From positions 186,001-250,000 of the forward strand of contig DDEZ01000010.1 of NCBI GenBank assembly GCA_002336805.1: DNA of 64,000 nucleotides, in the 5' to 3' direction. The notes under the pieces were generated by a model, which saw only the letters and a list, made by a program, of their open reading frames with translations, searched no databases and had not been told where the DNA came from. The DNA comes from Bacteroidetes bacterium UBA1941. GTDB lineage: Bacteria; Bacteroidota; Bacteroidia; Chitinophagales; LD1. A program made the position numbers and the translations under genes. Positions 43,960 through 53,400 of this stretch are shown here, piece by piece. Numbering within the stretch: position 1 is the stretch's first letter; each line of letters starts with the position of its first letter.

Positions 43960-44382
43960 ATGGATAATAAGATGAGAACACTTCTGATACTGATGCTGGC
44001 TGCGATGACGCTGCCGGTGGTGGCACAAACGGATACTGCGGAGCACCGTCCTGTAGTTTCGGACAAGATATTTACGGTGGTGGAGCAGATGCCTTCTTAC
44101 CCCGGAGGGGAGAAGGCAATGATGCGCTTCATAGCCGAACATGTACAGTATCCGGCCTATGAGAGAAAGCATAACATAGAAGGCCGTGTGGTAGTGGGAT
44201 TTCAGATAAATGAGGATGGAACCGTATCTGATATCGCGGTAAAAATGGGCGTCAGCAAGGGCATAGATGCAGAAGCTGTGCGGGTGATCAAGCTACTGCC
44301 GCCATTCCAGCCTGGCAGGCAAAAGGGCAAGCCTGTAAAGGTGTCTTTCATACTCCCGATCATGTTCAAGCTAGCGGGATAA
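43960..44382 (+). CDS. Secreted single-domain TonB_C protein
   Basis: 140 residues (136 from the second ATG at 43972). Signal peptide MRTLLILMLAAMTLPVVAQ, then one TonB_C domain: MPSYPGGEKAMMRFIAEHVQYP, GRVVVGFQINEDGTVSDIAV, IDAEAVRVIKLLPPFQPG and KPVKVSFILPIMFKL. No transmembrane anchor. It is nearly the same module as in the two preceding genes, 5 nt after the Sel1 fusion, so all three form an operon of duplicated modules. Confidence 0.88.
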   Translation: MDNKMRTLLILMLAAMTLPVVAQTDTAEHRPVVSDKIFTVVEQMPSYPGGEKAMMRFIAEHVQYPAYERKHNIEGRVVVGFQINEDGTVSDIAVKMGVSKGIDAEAVRVIKLLPPFQPGRQKGKPVKVSFILPIMFKLAG

Positions 44383-44407
44383 GCGTTACCGATTCCGCCA
44401 GTATGCC

Positions 44408-44415
44408 TATATTTG
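44408..44415 (+). promoter_or_regulatory. -7 box TATATTTG of the LolC/E-type gene
   Basis: Perfect TAnnTTTG match, 21 nt before the TTG start at 44437. Confidence 0.6.
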
Positions 44416-44436
44416 AGCGTATAACCTGCATCTGAT

Positions 44437-45744
44437 TTGAATACCGAGCTCTTTATAGTCCGCAAGATCGCCTTCAGCAGGTCGAGGTCGTTTTCGTCTT
44501 TTATCATCCGCATTGCTATCGCTGCGGTGGCCCTGAGCGTGGCGGTCATGATAGTGACATCCTCATTTATCAATGGTTTCCAGAAAGAGATACGGGGCAA
44601 GATCTTTGCCTTCTGGGCGCACATGCATATCAAGCCGTATAGCATGGCTGACTCGTATGAGTCAGGTGCGGTGTACAAGTATCAGGACTTCTACAAGCAC
44701 CCGGAAATGTTGCCTTATGTCAAGCATATAGAAGTGTCTGCGATGAAAGGTGGCCTGCTGAAAACAAAAGACGACTTTGACGGGATCGTGCTGCGTGGAG
44801 TGGAAGAGGACTTTGACTGGTCGGTGCTCCAGCCCTACCTAAAGCGTGGGCAGATCATCGACGGTGACAGTACGGAGTCCATGCGGCAGATATTGATCTC
44901 AAAAGCTACGGCGGACAGGCTACAGCTGGATACAGGGTCTAAGGTCGTGGTGAACTTTATAGGACAAGAGATGCGGGCGAGGCCTTTTCGCGTACGCGGT
45001 ATCTACGAGACGGGTATAGAGGAATTTGACAAGGAGATAGCAATGGTAGACATCCGTGTGATACAGGATATCAATGGCTGGGGACGCGACTCAGTGGGGG
45101 GATTTGATGTGTTTCTGAAAGACGGGCAACTTTTTAAAAGCAGGGCGCGGGCTTATTACCTGTCAGTATTTGGCGGGCTGCTAGACAAAGGGCGGTATGA
45201 TGAACTAAACCGCGACCCGATAGATGATCTCACCACCCGCATGAACCATGAGATCAATGCAGACGACCTGGAGGTCAACTCTATCAAGGAGCTAAAGCCG
45301 GGCCTCTTTGATTGGTTAGATCTGCAAACTATGAATGAGCTGATCATACTCGTGCTGATGATACTCGTAGCGGTGATCAATATGGTGACTACACTGCTGA
45401 TCCTGATACTGGACCGCACCAATATGATAGGCCTGCTCAAAGCGCTGGGTAGTAGCAATGGGTCTATGAGCAAGCTCTTTCTCTACTACGCGCTGGTGAT
45501 CATAGGTGCAGGCCTGGTGATAGGCAATGTGGCCGGCCTCGGTATCTGCCTGATACAGCAGCACTGGCATGTGATCAAACTGCCTCAGGAGTCCTACTAC
45601 ATCTCCTATGCCCCGATCAGCATCAGCTGGATATGGATAGCGGCAGTGAATGTGGGTACTGTAGTGGTCTGCCTGGTACTGCTGATCGTACCCTCACGGC
45701 TGGTGAGCAGGATCACACCGGTGAGGGCACTCAGGTTTGAGTGA
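44437..45744 (+). CDS. ABC transporter permease, LolC/LolE-type (FtsX fold)
   Basis: 435 residues. N-terminal helix (IIRIAIAAVALSVAVMIVTSSFINGFQKEIRGK), a periplasmic MacB-like domain of about 200 residues, and three C-terminal helices ending in the FtsX region (ALGSSNGSMSKLFLYYALVIIGAG, ITPVRALRFE). It probably works with a LolD-type ATPase, absent here, to move lipoproteins to the outer membrane. Start codon is TTG; no ATG lies before the first helix, and the promoter box 21 nt upstream agrees with this start. Confidence 0.88.
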   Translation: MNTELFIVRKIAFSRSRSFSSFIIRIAIAAVALSVAVMIVTSSFINGFQKEIRGKIFAFWAHMHIKPYSMADSYESGAVYKYQDFYKHPEMLPYVKHIEVSAMKGGLLKTKDDFDGIVLRGVEEDFDWSVLQPYLKRGQIIDGDSTESMRQILISKATADRLQLDTGSKVVVNFIGQEMRARPFRVRGIYETGIEEFDKEIAMVDIRVIQDINGWGRDSVGGFDVFLKDGQLFKSRARAYYLSVFGGLLDKGRYDELNRDPIDDLTTRMNHEINADDLEVNSIKELKPGLFDWLDLQTMNELIILVLMILVAVINMVTTLLILILDRTNMIGLLKALGSSNGSMSKLFLYYALVIIGAGLVIGNVAGLGICLIQQHWHVIKLPQESYYISYAPISISWIWIAAVNVGTVVVCLVLLIVPSRLVSRITPVRALRFE

Positions 45745-45764
45745 GATTTACCTTTGGGATTTGC

Positions 45765-45807
45765 GTAGGGCGATGCCCTACTCTAGAGGCGGGCGCCCCG
45801 TTGGGGC
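45765..45807. repeat. Composite double hairpin
   Basis: GTAGGGC-GAT-GCCCTAC (45765-45781) followed by GCCCC-GTT-GGGGC (45795-45807). Elements of this GTAGGGCGATGCCCTAC plus CCCCGTTGGGG kind recur between genes in many Bacteroidota. It may also end the LolC/E-type transcript. Confidence 0.65.
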
Positions 45808-45910
45808 TGAATGCAAAGTTAGGTTGGTACGTATGCAAGTTTACTCATGCAGGTCGTCAAATCTCCACATACGGACCAATAACTTTCTGTGATGTCTCCT
45901 AGCTAAAGAT

Positions 45911-45918
45911 TACTTTTG
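45911..45918 (+). promoter_or_regulatory. -7 box TACTTTTG of guaA, leaderless arrangement
   Basis: Perfect TAnnTTTG match followed by CGGCC and the ATG at 45924, only 5 nt away. Confidence 0.6.
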
Positions 45919-45923
45919 CGGCC

Positions 45924-47465
45924 ATGCAAGAAAAAATACTGATCGTAGACTTCGGTTCGCAGTATACACAGCTCATAGCACGTCGCATCCGCGAGTCTGA
46001 GGTCTACTGCGAGATAGTACCTTTCAATAAAATCCCAACGCTGACACCTGACATCAAGGGGGTGATCCTCTCCGGATCGCCAGCTTCGGTGCGGGATGAG
46101 AGTGCACCGGATATAGATATAGAGCAGCTGACCGATCAGGTACCGCTGCTGGGTGTGTGCTATGGTGCACAGCTGCTGGCCCAAAAGTTTGGCGGCAAGG
46201 TGGAGAAAAGCGACAAGCGTGAATATGGCCGGGCGCACCTGGATATACAAGACTATGGTACAAAGCTCTTCGAAGGCGTGCCTGACCACTCGCAGATATG
46301 GATGAGCCATGGCGACTCTATCACATCGGTCGGCGATAGGTTTCAGATAGTAGCAAAATCTGACTCTATACCGGTAGCTGCTTTTCAGGCAAAGGACAAG
46401 GCTTTCGGCAATATCGTTTATGGCATTCAGTTTCACCCTGAGGTATATCACTCTACCGACGGGCACAAGATCCTGAATAACTTCCTCTTTGGCGTATGTG
46501 GGCTGGCACACAAGTGGACTCCGGCATCATTTGTTGCCGAGACTGTAGCTGGTTTGAAAGAACAAATAGGTGAGGAGCATGTACTGCTCGGCCTCTCCGG
46601 TGGTGTAGACTCCTCTGTAGCGGCACTGCTGCTGCAAAGGGCTGTAGGCACAAACCTGCTTTGTATATTCGTAGACAATGGTCTGCTGCGCAAGAATGAG
46701 TTTGAAGGAGTGCTGGAGCAGTATAAAGGAATGGGCCTGAATGTGGTCGGTGTGCGTGCGGGAGATAAATTTCTGTCAGAGCTGGCAGGGGTGACAGATC
46801 CGGAGCAGAAGCGCAAGATCATAGGCCGTGTATTCATAGAAGTATTTGAAGCGGAAGCTAATAAGCATCCTGAGGTGAAATGGCTGGCACAGGGCACTAT
46901 CTATCCGGATGTGATAGAGTCGGTATCTGTGAAAGGGCCATCTATGACCATCAAGTCTCACCACAATGTGGGCGGCCTGCCTGACAGGCTAAATCTGAAA
47001 CTGGTAGAGCCGCTGAGGTTACTCTTCAAAGACGAAGTGCGCCGCGCCGGCAAAGAGCTGGGACTGCATCCGGATATCCTGCACAGGCATCCTTTCCCGG
47101 GGCCAGGGCTGGCAGTACGCATACTCGGCGATATCACGCCGGAGAAAGTACGCATCCTGCAGGAGGCAGACCATATATTCATAGGTAACCTGAAGAAATA
47201 TGAGCTATACGATCAGGTATGGCAGGCTGGTGTGATCCTGACGCCTATCAAGGCCGTAGGGGTGATGGGCGATGAGCGTACATACGAGAATGTAGTAGCG
47301 CTACGCGCCGTAAACTCTACTGACGGCATGACCGCAGACTGGTCTCACCTGCCGTATGAGTTTCTGGCAAAGACGTCTAACGAGATCATCAATAACGTGC
47401 GCGGCATCAATCGCGTAGTGTACGACATCAGCTCCAAGCCACCTGCTACGATAGAGTGGGAGTAA
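45924..47465 (+). CDS. guaA: GMP synthase (glutamine-hydrolysing)
   Basis: 513 residues. Converts XMP to GMP. The glutamine amidotransferase domain has Cys79 in GVCYGAQLLA and His in IQFHPEVYHS; the ATP-pyrophosphatase domain has the P-loop LGLSGGVDSSVAALLL; the C-terminal dimerisation domain has RHPFPGPGLAVRILGDI and the ending KPPATIEWE. Complete. Its promoter box lies so close that the mRNA should be leaderless. No guaB nearby. Confidence 0.97.
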   Translation: MQEKILIVDFGSQYTQLIARRIRESEVYCEIVPFNKIPTLTPDIKGVILSGSPASVRDESAPDIDIEQLTDQVPLLGVCYGAQLLAQKFGGKVEKSDKREYGRAHLDIQDYGTKLFEGVPDHSQIWMSHGDSITSVGDRFQIVAKSDSIPVAAFQAKDKAFGNIVYGIQFHPEVYHSTDGHKILNNFLFGVCGLAHKWTPASFVAETVAGLKEQIGEEHVLLGLSGGVDSSVAALLLQRAVGTNLLCIFVDNGLLRKNEFEGVLEQYKGMGLNVVGVRAGDKFLSELAGVTDPEQKRKIIGRVFIEVFEAEANKHPEVKWLAQGTIYPDVIESVSVKGPSMTIKSHHNVGGLPDRLNLKLVEPLRLLFKDEVRRAGKELGLHPDILHRHPFPGPGLAVRILGDITPEKVRILQEADHIFIGNLKKYELYDQVWQAGVILTPIKAVGVMGDERTYENVVALRAVNSTDGMTADWSHLPYEFLAKTSNEIINNVRGINRVVYDISSKPPATIEWE

Positions 47466-47588
47466 GCTAACAACTGTTAGTTTGCGGGTCTTCCTGCTTC
47501 CTGCAGATATATACCTGTGATCAGGAACCATTGGTAGATGCAATGTGTTTTTGAGTAATATAGTACTAAGAAACCAAGCCCGACTGTT

Positions 47589-48974
47589 ATGAAACAAGTG
47601 CGCCTCTATCTGGCTATTGTATTGCCGCTGTTAACTGGGATAGCGGCTATCACTTATGTAGGCGGCTACGCGTATCCGGCTGTGATAGCGCACCATGAGA
47701 TTGATTTTAGCCTAAAGCATAACCTCTCTGCTGCCTTTGACAACCCGCTGTCACTCGCACTGCTGCAGCTGATCATCATCCTCTTTGCTGCAAAAGGGAT
47801 GGGCTGGATCTTTACTAAAATAGGCCAGCAGTCTGTGATGGGAGAGATAGTGGCCGGCATTCTGCTGGGGCCATCACTGCTAGGGTGGGTGGCGCCGGAT
47901 GTGGCTGCGGCGCTATTCCCCAAAGAGTCTCTGACATACCTGGGCATACTGAGTCAGTTAGGACTTTTGCTTTTTATGTTTGTGATCGGTATGGAGCTGG
48001 ATCTGGACTCTATCCGTGAAAAATTTGGTGAGTCCATAGTCATCAGCCATAGCAGTATCGTAGTGCCTTTCTTTCTGGGTACCGGCTTTGCCTGGTTTAC
48101 CTATGAGCGGTTTGGAGTAGACAAGACCGGGTTTGTGGCTTATTCTCTCTTTATGGGAATCGCGATGAGTATTACGGCTTTTCCCGTCTTGGCTCGTATC
48201 GTGCGGGAGCGTGGCATAGCTACCCGGCCTACTGGCATAATGGCACTGATGTGTGCTGCTATCAATGATGTGACGGCCTGGTGCATACTGCCGGTAGTGG
48301 TAGCTATCACCAAGGCGGAAAGCTTTCACGGCGTGATAGTCACATTTATACTGACACTGACCTACGTGCTGCTGATGATCCTATGGGTGAAACCGGTACT
48401 GGCGCGGTACTATGCACGCCAGCAGGCACAGGAGCACAAGCGTGGTGTGGAGTTTATAGCGGTCTCTATGTTTGTACTGCTGGCCTCTTCCCTGGCATCT
48501 GAGATCATAGGCATACATGCGCTGTTTGGCGCATTTATAGCCGGAGCGGTACTACCTACCAACCGCGACCTGCGGCATAGCCTGACCGAGAGGCTGGAAG
48601 GAGTGAGCGTATCTCTGCTGCTGCCTATATTTTTTGTGATCACGGGGCTGCGCACCAAAATAGATGTACTCTCAGATACTGCACTATGGCCGATATTTGG
48701 ATGTATCCTGCTGCTGGCTGTAGCGGGCAAACTGATCGGAAGCGCAGTAGCTGCGAGATTGTCGGGATTTGACTGGCGGGAGAGCCTGGAGATAGGCGCG
48801 CTGATGAATACACGCGGACTGATGGAGCTGATCGTACTCAATATCGGATATAACCTCGGAGTACTAAAACCGGAGGTGTTTACCATGATGGTATTCATGG
48901 CGCTGATCACCACCTTTATGACCGCTCCTATACTAAACTATCTGGAGCGATGGTCCGGCAAAAGCCACAATTAA
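47589..48974 (+). CDS. Cation/proton antiporter (CPA2 family)
   Basis: 461 residues with about 13 membrane helices. CPA2 features: GEIVAGILLGPSLLG, LGLLLFMFVIGMELD, AMSITAFPVLARIV, NDVTAWCILPVVVA (the ion-binding ND pair) and HALFGAFIAGAVLP, then NTRGLMELIVLNIGY near the C-terminus. No KTN/TrkA-N regulatory domain follows. It exchanges Na+ or K+ for protons across the inner membrane. First 50 residues include an extra helix before the core. Confidence 0.9.
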   Translation: MKQVRLYLAIVLPLLTGIAAITYVGGYAYPAVIAHHEIDFSLKHNLSAAFDNPLSLALLQLIIILFAAKGMGWIFTKIGQQSVMGEIVAGILLGPSLLGWVAPDVAAALFPKESLTYLGILSQLGLLLFMFVIGMELDLDSIREKFGESIVISHSSIVVPFFLGTGFAWFTYERFGVDKTGFVAYSLFMGIAMSITAFPVLARIVRERGIATRPTGIMALMCAAINDVTAWCILPVVVAITKAESFHGVIVTFILTLTYVLLMILWVKPVLARYYARQQAQEHKRGVEFIAVSMFVLLASSLASEIIGIHALFGAFIAGAVLPTNRDLRHSLTERLEGVSVSLLLPIFFVITGLRTKIDVLSDTALWPIFGCILLLAVAGKLIGSAVAARLSGFDWRESLEIGALMNTRGLMELIVLNIGYNLGVLKPEVFTMMVFMALITTFMTAPILNYLERWSGKSHN

Positions 48975-49093
48975 ACACTTGTTATTTCGTCTGTTAAAAA
49001 GTAAGCATTTCCCTGTTTGCACGTATATATTATGTGTGAGGATTGAGAATTCAGTGGTTTTATGTTTAGTTTCAAAAAAGAAAGGAGTCTAGT

Positions 49094-49387
49094 ATGGATC
49101 AATATCTGGTAGAGATGAGCCTCCCTGAGATGACGGAGGAGTTTATGGAGCTGATACCGGCGCAGCGGGCATTTGTAAATGAATGTATGGTGAAAGGTAG
49201 TATCCTTAGCTATTCGCTGGCTGAAGACAGGTCTAAGCTATGGATCGTCTTCTCGGCCAAATCACGAGTGGAGCTAATGAAAGTACTACATAAGTTTCCG
49301 GTGATAAAGTATGTGACAGTGAAGACCTTCCCGCTGATGTTTCACAACTCTATGGAGCTGATGCTGCCTGCTATATCGCTGAACTAA
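49094..49387 (+). CDS. Small protein of the muconolactone isomerase-like barrel type
   Basis: 97 residues: MDQYLVEMSLPEMTEEFMEL, later DRSKLWIVFSAKSRVELMKVLHKFP and VTVKTFPLMFH. The alternation of strands and helices fits a dimeric alpha/beta barrel like muconolactone isomerase or YciI; no catalytic residues can be named. The stop overlaps that of fmt by 4 bp, tail to tail. Confidence 0.65.
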   Translation: MDQYLVEMSLPEMTEEFMELIPAQRAFVNECMVKGSILSYSLAEDRSKLWIVFSAKSRVELMKVLHKFPVIKYVTVKTFPLMFHNSMELMLPAISLN

Positions 49388-50319
49388 GCTGACTGGATAG
49401 AACTGCCGTGACCGCGCAGGAACTCTTCTATACCCATCCTTTTCTTGCCTTCCAGCTGAATATCCAATAGATCGAGATAGCCATCTGTGCAGTAGTAGCG
49501 CAGGAATGTCTTGCCATCTGTATCCGGCACTCCGATAGGCATATTGTGGGCTATCTCCCGCTTTTCAGCTTTATATATCTTGATAGTCTTGCTGTAGATG
49601 CTGGTCCACGCAGTTGGGTAGGGACTGAGGCCCCGGATGAGATTATAGATCGAGGCGGCGTCTTTATTCCAATCTATGCTGCCGGTCTCCTTATTGATCT
49701 TAGGTGCGTGCTTGATATCTATGATATGGTCCTGAGGTATCTGCGGATAGTCGCCATCTGCTATCGCATCTATGGTGCGCAGCAGCGTATACTTGCCCAC
49801 ATCCATCAGCTCATGGTACAGTTCGCCTACGTTCTCATCATCGCGTATGGCGACCTTGTCCTGGTGTATGATCATACCGGTGTCTATCTCATGGCGTAGC
49901 CGGAATGTGGTGACACCAGTTTCTTTCTCACCGTTGATGATTGCCCAGTTGATCGGTGCTGCGCCACGGTACTGGGGCAGGAGGGAGGCATGGAGATTGA
50001 TAGTGCCAAGTGGTGGCATATTCCATACCAGCTCAGGCAGCATGCGGAAAGCTACGACCACAAAGATATCTGCCTGTATATCGCGCAGCTGATGGAGGAA
50101 ATGTTCATTCTTGAGTTTCTCAGGTTGTAGCAGGCGGATATTATTGGCTACGGCATATTTCTTGACCTCAGACTCCGAGAGATGCATGCCACGGCCGGCT
50201 GGTTTGTCTGGCGCAGTAATGACGGCGGCTACCTCATGGCGTGAGTGATGCAGGATGTCGAGCATGGCTACGGCAAACTCAGGAGTACCCAGGAAAACGA
50301 TCTTTAATGGACGGGACAT
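49384..50319 (-). CDS. fmt: Methionyl-tRNA formyltransferase
   Basis: 311 residues. Formylates initiator Met-tRNA with 10-formyltetrahydrofolate. Motifs: KIVFLGTPEFAVAMLDIL, APDKPAGRG, the catalytic TINLHASLLPQYRGAAPINW with Asn and His, and Asp in DTGMIIHQ. The C-terminal OB-like domain is present. Start is ATG 50319; an ACG-type upstream extension to 50340 is unlikely. Confidence 0.96.
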   Translation of the reverse strand: MSRPLKIVFLGTPEFAVAMLDILHHSRHEVAAVITAPDKPAGRGMHLSESEVKKYAVANNIRLLQPEKLKNEHFLHQLRDIQADIFVVVAFRMLPELVWNMPPLGTINLHASLLPQYRGAAPINWAIINGEKETGVTTFRLRHEIDTGMIIHQDKVAIRDDENVGELYHELMDVGKYTLLRTIDAIADGDYPQIPQDHIIDIKHAPKINKETGSIDWNKDAASIYNLIRGLSPYPTAWTSIYSKTIKIYKAEKREIAHNMPIGVPDTDGKTFLRYYCTDGYLDLLDIQLEGKKRMGIEEFLRGHGSSIQSA

Positions 50320-50450
50320 GATCAATGTATTGCGTGTCAAAGAACGTGAATTTGCTTAAACATCTGAGAGAAGTTATCCAACTGACAAGGCGCTCTAAAA
50401 AAATAGCGCAGCAGGTGCCGCGCTATGGTGAAGATATTTTTTGTCTTTGC

Positions 50451-53400
50451 CTATTTGCCCCCGGCTGGTGTGGTGACAGGCCGGCGGCTGGAGGCTGGCT
50501 TGACCAGTGAGCGCTCATTATTCTCTTTTTGCAACTGGATATAATCGATGAAACCAGCAGGCATAGGAGTGGGCTTCCAGTTCCGCTTCATCTCCTCCTG
50601 GAGCTTCACAGCGGCATCATAGTCTACAGGTGGCGCTACGGCATCCTGATTGTACTTGCGGGTATCGCCGGGTCCCCATACAGGGTCGCAGCCAAAGCGA
50701 TGATCCTGGAAGTGGAGGCGCTTAGCTACAAGCCTCCAGCTGAAGGCTGCATCAGAGCGCCCGCTGTTCTTCTCATGTACGGTGAAAGATGTATGTGTCT
50801 TGGTGACAAATACCTCCTGGCTCTCTCCCTCCATCTGGATGAATACGTGCATAGGGTGAGTGTCGTCTATGAATACTGTTTCCAGGAAAAGCTTGTCCAG
50901 TTCTACAGTGCATTCACCATTGTTGAGGTGCCCTTCGCCAAAGTCTTCAAACCACACCTCCGGGCTTTCATTGACGTACAGCAGCTGATTGCCCACGCTG
51001 GTGCCTACAGAGGCTGATTTGGTGCCGTTTGCTATGACGTGATTGCCATTGAAATAGCCGCTATAGTTGGCGTTGTTTGTTCGCCAGCCTACTACTGCTA
51101 TGTCCTGATTGCCTGTCGGTATACCACCACCAAAACCGATCCCTACCACACCCAGGCCATAGGCAGATCCATTGTATGATCCATAGACACCCATATGCTG
51201 CGCTCCTGATGTGATAGCGTTATATCCTGTCACACCAGCACCGGCATTGGTAGCTGCAGGTGTGGATACCACTCCATAAACACCTGTGCGCGTACTGCTC
51301 GTAGAGGTGCCATTAAAATTACCCAGTGCACCAGCTCCTGTGCCGGATCCGCCATAGACACCTTGTACTGCTGAGAATGCAGTGCTGGACGTAGAGAGGA
51401 TCTCCCCCCATGTGCCTGCGCCTCCAGCTACACCACAGTAGCCATTGACTGCAAAATTAAGCGAGGCCGTCGCCACACCATCCAAGAGATCTCCCGCATA
51501 GGGAGAGCCAGTGGCTCCAGCTACTATCTCTCCATCGGTAGGGTTGATACGCATACGTTCCAAGTTGTTGCTATAAAGTTTAAACGGCTGGGCATTGGTA
51601 GTGCCGATGAAATCGGTGCTGACAGCAGCGTTGCCGGTTGTTTTCCAGAAGAGGCCATTAGTTGTTTGTGCCTCCCATTGGCTGCTGGTGCCATTATAGA
51701 CCATGATCTGGCCGGCAGTAGGGGCCGTAGGTGAGACTGCGGTACCTTGCAGCGCGATCACTTTAGGATTAGGATAGGTGCCGCTGAGGTCTCCACCTGC
51801 GGTACCCAAGGGGCCCGTAGGACCTGTGATACCTTGTGCGCCTGTCGGTCCCTGTGAGCCTACTGCACCGTCATTACCTGTAGGTCCCTGATTGCCCGTA
51901 GGGCCTTGTAAGCCTTGCGCTCCGGTAGGTCCAGCGCTACCCTGCGCACCCGTTGGCCCTTGCAAACCTTGTGTACCGGTGGCTCCAGCTATACCTTGAA
52001 TACCTTGAGGACCTGTAGGGCCTGCGACTCCGGCTGTACCTTGTGCGCCTGTAGGACCTTGTATACCTTGTGCGCCTGTAGGACCTACTGGGCCATCATT
52101 TCCCGTGGCACCCTGTGTACCTGTTGGGCCTTGTATGCCCTGGGCTCCAGTTGGACCGGCTATGCCTTGGATACCTTGAGCACCTGTAGGGCCTGCAACA
52201 CCGGCAATGCCTTGCGCTCCTGTTGGGCCTTGTATACCTTGAGGGCCAGTAGCGCCGGCAGTACCATCATTGCCCGAGGGACCTGTAGGACCGGTGGCTC
52301 CGCCATTTCCTGTCGGTCCCTGAGCTCCGGCAGCTCCAGCATTACCTTGAGCTCCCGTTGGTCCTTGTAAGCCTTGTGGCCCTGCAGCGCCTGCTGCGCC
52401 ATCAATACCAGATGGACCTTGCAAGCCTGTGGCGCCTTGCGCACCAGCAGGACCTGCTATACCTTGGATGCCCTGCGCACCGGTAGGACCAGCAACACCA
52501 GCGGTGCCTTGTGCGCCTGTCGGGCCTTGTAAGCCTTGCGGACCTGTAGCTCCTGCTACACCATCAATACCTGAAGGACCTTGCAGACCTGTGGCGCCTT
52601 GTGCACCGGCAGGACCTGTAGGACCAGCAACACCGGCGGCGCCTTGTGCTCCTGTGGGGCCTTGCAAGCCTTGAGGACCCGTAGCACCGGCGGCGCCATC
52701 CACACCTGATGGACCTTGCAAGCCCGTGGCACCTTGCGCACCCGCAGGACCTGCTATACCTTGAGCACCGGTAGGGCCAGTAACTCCGGCAGTACCTTGT
52801 GCTCCTGTTGGGCCTTGTAAACCTTGAGGACCTGTAGCACCGGCTGCGCCATCCACGCCTGATGGACCTTGCAAGCCTGTGGCACCTTGTGCACCGGCAG
52901 GACCTGCTGTACCTTGGATGCCCTGCGCACCAGTAGGACCAGCAACACCGGCGGAACCTTGTGCGCCTGTTGGGCCTTGTAAGCCTTGAGGGCCCGTAGC
53001 ACCGGCGATACCATCACTGCCTGATGGGCCCGTAGGGCCTGTGGCTCCGCCACCCGCACCAGTTGCTCCCGTTGGGCCAGTAGCGCCGGTATTGCCAGCC
53101 GATCCCTGCAAGCCCTGTGGTCCGGTTGGACCATTGCTACCTTGTACACCGGCAGGACCCTGAAGGCCTTGCGGGCCTGTGGCACCTGGTAAGCCATCAT
53201 TGCCAGCTGGACCGGTAGCACCGTTATTTCCTGAAGGACCTTGCGCTCCTGTAGCTCCTTGTGCACCCTGTGGGCCGACAGCGCCATCATTACCAGATGG
53301 ACCTGTCGGACCGGTGGCGCCACCGCCTACACCGGTAGGTCCTGTAGGACCAGTGGCTCCGCTATTACCTGCAGCGCCTTGCGCTCCTGTAGCTCCTTGT

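Noticed and set aside
45745..45923. Riboswitch upstream of guaA
   Set aside because: The structured part is the composite hairpin repeat; there is no conserved purine-aptamer core and the promoter box lies after it, 5 nt from the ATG.
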